Assembly: GCF_008831285.2 (NCBI RefSeq)
Contig: NC_045138.2
Location: 15,967,934 to 16,031,933, forward strand
Source: Nymphaea colorata
Lineage: Eukaryota; Streptophyta; Magnoliopsida; Nymphaeales; Nymphaeaceae
Direction of reading: 5' to 3'
Length of the DNA stretch: 64,000 nt
Shown here in pieces: positions 60,999 through 64,000 of this stretch. Each line of letters begins with the position of its first letter. Position 1 is the first letter of the stretch. Both the position numbers and the translations under genes were made by a program. Below the pieces are notes generated by a model, which did not search any database, was not told where the DNA came from, and saw nothing but the letters and a program-made list of their open reading frames with translations.

Positions 60999-63059
60999 AT
61001 GAAGGGCGTTGTCAGAAGCGGCCACCTTCACTCTGCGGCATCGAGGCTCCTTTCTTCTTCTTCTTCAATTGCTGCTGATTCCGCTACCAACTTCGCCTCA
61101 GGAGTTCCACCTTTGTTTCCTGCATCTTTTTATCACCGGCACCCGTTGGAAGTCCAGAAGCTGCAACGCGCCATTGAGTGCTGCTGCCAATCCGGCAGGA
61201 TTGATGACGCCTTCTCCATTTTTAGGCATATGGTCGGGTTAAACATCAGCCCATCCGTTTCCTCTTTCAATGTCTTGTTGTCCGCTTTTAACAAGGTTGG
61301 TCGGTTCGCTGCCACTCTCCCTCTTTACAACCTCATGTACAAGTCCGGGGTTCCTCCTGACGTCGCCACCATCAATATATTGATCAATTGTTACTCTGAA
61401 ACCGATAGAAGCGACGTCGCTTTCGAGGTCTTCAACGAGTTTAGAGATCAAAAATTAGCCCCAAACATTGTTACTTTCAATACCCTTTTGAAGGGTCTGT
61501 GTAAGGAAAAGAGACTGGTCGATGCCATTCAATTTCATCACGACATGGCCGAGAAGAAACGGCCTCCCCCTAACGAAAGGACGTACTCTATTCTCGTCAA
61601 TTTTCTTTGTAGTTTATCGAAATCGCTACATTGTCTGGGTTTGATCTCTGAGATGTTGAAATTGGGGTTGGAGCCCACGGAGTCCATGTATAACACAGTC
61701 TTAGCAGGGTTGTGCAAGGAGAGAAGGATCGGCGCGGCTCTATCACTTCACACCTCCATGAGTAAGGTCAGGAAGAAGGCCAACTTGGTCACTTACACTG
61801 CGCTAATCGACAGACTGTGTAAGGTGGGGATGCTGAAAGAAGCTAAGTTGTTATTTATTGAAATGTCGAACAATGGATTCTCACCCAATATTGTTACTTA
61901 CACTGCATTGATTTGTGGTTTTTGCACGGAAGGTCTGTGGCGGGAAGCCGCGATTGCATTGAATGAGATGATCTCTCATGGGATTAGGCCAAATCTTGTA
62001 ACATATACTGGAGTCATGGGTAGTCTCTGCAAACATGGCAAGTTTCAGGATGCACTCGACGTGTTCGATGGAACGGTTCAGCTTGGACTAGACCCGGGCT
62101 TAACCACTTACGCTACGATGATCCATGGGCTCTGCAAGGGTGGAAGAATGGATGCTGCTATCGGCCTCCGTCGTCAGATGGAGGTGAATGGTCTTGGGAT
62201 TAATTTGGCAATTTACAATTCGCTGATTTATGGGTTTTGCAAGATTGGAAAGATGGATGAAGCCATGAAAGTTTTTCAAGAAATCAAGGAAAAAGGTTCT
62301 AGACCTGATACCATTACTTACAACGTATTGATGGATGGGTTTTGCAAGGCTGGGCATATTGGTACTGCCAGAAGTCTTTACCTTGATATGAAAGAAGAGG
62401 GTCAGAATCCTAACCTAATTAGCTATAACACGTTGATGGATGGTTTAAGTCGTGAGTATAATCTTGATCAGGTTCTTAATTTGTTCAGAGAAATTAATGA
62501 TTCGAGTCAAGTGGATATTATAACTTACAACATACTCATAAATAAGATCTGCAAGGAAGATGAGGTAGTAGAGCCAAAGAAAATTGTAAATGAATTGTCT
62601 GAGAAAGGAATTGAGGCTGATGTTGTGACTTATTCAACACTGATAAATGGGCTTTGTGAAAATGGGAGGCTGCTTGAGGCCATGGACCTGCTGGGCCAGA
62701 TGACGGAAAGTGGTCTTTGTCCAAATGTAATAACTTACAATAGCATCATGAAAGGGTTTTGTTTAATAGGACAGGTCGACAAAGCTGTTGAGATGCTTCA
62801 TGTAATGATTGCTAATCACATAATTCCATCTGCCAATACATTGTGTCTTTTCCGGGAATATGTTCATGGTTTACCTCACCATCAGGAGACCATGGAATTA
62901 CTTGAAACGGTCATACTGAAGCAAGATAAATGCTGTGATGACTCGTATATGGAACTTCTGGATGTTGTTGGTCAGCAATTAGTTCTCCCTTCTAAAGCAT
63001 CATCCCATGAATGTGCAGCAGCAAAGGCAAGTAAATTATGTGAATCTTCGGGTTCATAG
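60999..63059 (+). CDS. P-class PPR protein, restorer-of-fertility-like (RFL) type
   Basis: An intronless gene for 686 residues. The first 45 or so residues are Ser/Arg/Ala-rich and probably target mitochondria. From about residue 52 to about 615 there are roughly fifteen tandem 35-residue PPR motifs of the P type, with regular helix starts such as VTYTALIDRLCKVGMLKEA and ITYNVLMDGFCKAGHIGTA and no E, DYW or SMR domain. The opening repeats contain FSIFRHMVGLNISPSVSSFN and PPDVATINILINCYS, the signature of the RFL clade, which includes the cytoplasmic-male-sterility restorers of petunia, radish and rice. Each repeat contacts one RNA base through residues 5 and 35. RFL proteins usually direct cleavage or silencing of chimeric mitochondrial transcripts; the target here is unknown. 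The last 70 residues are not PPR-like. The start is the first ATG of the open frame and precedes the targeting-like segment. Confidence 0.9.
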   Translation: MKGVVRSGHLHSAASRLLSSSSSIAADSATNFASGVPPLFPASFYHRHPLEVQKLQRAIECCCQSGRIDDAFSIFRHMVGLNISPSVSSFNVLLSAFNKVGRFAATLPLYNLMYKSGVPPDVATINILINCYSETDRSDVAFEVFNEFRDQKLAPNIVTFNTLLKGLCKEKRLVDAIQFHHDMAEKKRPPPNERTYSILVNFLCSLSKSLHCLGLISEMLKLGLEPTESMYNTVLAGLCKERRIGAALSLHTSMSKVRKKANLVTYTALIDRLCKVGMLKEAKLLFIEMSNNGFSPNIVTYTALICGFCTEGLWREAAIALNEMISHGIRPNLVTYTGVMGSLCKHGKFQDALDVFDGTVQLGLDPGLTTYATMIHGLCKGGRMDAAIGLRRQMEVNGLGINLAIYNSLIYGFCKIGKMDEAMKVFQEIKEKGSRPDTITYNVLMDGFCKAGHIGTARSLYLDMKEEGQNPNLISYNTLMDGLSREYNLDQVLNLFREINDSSQVDIITYNILINKICKEDEVVEPKKIVNELSEKGIEADVVTYSTLINGLCENGRLLEAMDLLGQMTESGLCPNVITYNSIMKGFCLIGQVDKAVEMLHVMIANHIIPSANTLCLFREYVHGLPHHQETMELLETVILKQDKCCDDSYMELLDVVGQQLVLPSKASSHECAAAKASKLCESSGS

Positions 63060-64000
63060 TTATAGAATGGGTTAATGAAGGTTCAGAACCATTTGTACCT
63101 ATACATGTATATATATCTGTCAGGTACCATTCTTTTGTGTATATTCTGTATATCATATTACGTTATCAATGAATTAATGTCGGATTTTTTTTTGGTTCAT
63201 CCAGTTGCCTTCCAGGATAATTTTCTTGTTTCTGGCAGGAGATATTGTGTGTACACAGTTTCATATGTCCTGCCTTTGATTGGCCAAGCCTATGCTGAGA
63301 CTTCAGGCCTATTTTCTGTTCGAAGATAGCGCCTTTATGCAGCAGGGTTGTACTTCTTAGTGGGGTACTATTACCATATTTTTGCTGCTTGGATGTGTAA
63401 ATATATGATTTTCCATCGTACTCTTCTTACAATTCCAACTTTTTCGTGGCCTAACCCTCTCAGTTATGTTTTATAAACTATTTTTTCAAGAAGATACAGA
63501 TCAACTCTTAATCATTATTAATACACGAGAGGACTAATGGTACCGTTAACCAGACTTACAGTCTTGCAAGCAAATTGCCTTGCATGTTTCATCTAAAATT
63601 TTGCCTGGCACTGGTCCTTGGTTGGATTTCTTCACTTCCTTAAGCAATAAATAAGGTCTTTGTAAGTCCTGAAAAAAAATTCCGCTCCTAAGACACGCTT
63701 TACCTCAGCCTACCCCAGCCCCAAGCCTATCTTGACTAAACCAACCCACCTATAGAGCCAACCGCACCTAGCCCACCCAAGCCTCAGCTAGGACTAGGTT
63801 CAGCCGGCTACGCTAGTCATCTCGCTAGCTTTCCCCGGCCGTCTTCCTCGGCCTTCCTCTCTACCGTCGGCTATTTTCCGACGTACGTGGCCTAGCCACA
63901 CTCGAAGGCAGGCAGGTAGACCGAGTATAACGAGTCTCAAACATAGTTCAGTGCATGTTGTAAGAATGTTGTTTCTCTTTGACAGTAGGACAAGTGTAGA
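63060..64000. other. Downstream flank of the RFL-type gene
   Basis: It begins with the 3' UTR of the PPR gene. Between about 63690 and 63910 the composition shifts to a C-rich, pyrimidine-biased block (CCTCAGCCTACCCCAGCCCC and similar words) unlike the rest of the window. It could be part of a repeat that continues beyond position 64000, but no termini are visible. Confidence 0.45.

Noticed and set aside
1-64000. A biosynthetic gene cluster, resistance-gene cluster or CRISPR-like array
   Set aside because: The recognised genes are unrelated housekeeping, chromatin and organelle genes, and the repeats are simple, tandem or transposon-derived without regular spacers.

Overview
This is nuclear DNA from a photosynthetic land plant, almost certainly a flowering plant. 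The genes are split by GT-AG introns. The products include a chloroplast m-type thioredoxin, a small chloroplast J-protein, and two pentatricopeptide-repeat (PPR) organelle RNA-binding proteins, one of the DYW editing class and one resembling fertility restorers. The species cannot be read from the window. Base composition is AT-rich, with many microsatellites and a few short transposable elements, which fits ordinary gene-containing euchromatin.

Layout on the + coordinate: (1) 877-4771, minus strand, a five-exon HIT zinc-finger gene of the BCD1 box C/D snoRNP assembly family. (2) 9384-9809, plus strand, an intronless DnaJ11-type J-protein gene. (3) 11178-13602, minus strand, a two-exon thioredoxin m gene. 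(4) 14868-17122, exon-like open stretches on the minus strand that I cannot assign. (5) 18058-about 26207, minus strand, a SET-domain histone methyltransferase gene of the ASHH3/ASHH4 type ending in a Tudor-like module. (6) 28507-28780, another unassigned exon-like stretch. (7) 30814-32322, minus strand, an intronless DYW2-like PPR gene. (8) 35111-59178, plus strand, a 31-exon PDS5 sister-chromatid cohesion gene; every splice phase closes and the model gives 1445 residues. (9) 60999-63059, plus strand, an intronless P-class PPR gene of the restorer-of-fertility-like (RFL) type.

The genes do not form a pathway or operon-like unit. Two are chromatin factors (the SET gene and PDS5) lying about 9 kb apart, and both end in the same kind of Tudor module. 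Four others act in organelles.

Mobile DNA is mainly intronic or intergenic. PDS5 intron 13 holds a solo LTR with a perfect 5-bp target duplication. PDS5 intron 10 holds a 1.24-kb long-TIR element with a 6-bp flanking duplication. PDS5 intron 30 holds a possible SINE. Two diverged copies of a short TGTAAC-ended element sit between the DYW2-like and PDS5 genes. I found no CRISPR array, tRNA, rRNA or gene cluster, and nothing that amounts to a convincing new biological system. The most useful results are the complete hand-built gene models, the shared Tudor module and the cleanly delimited insertions.
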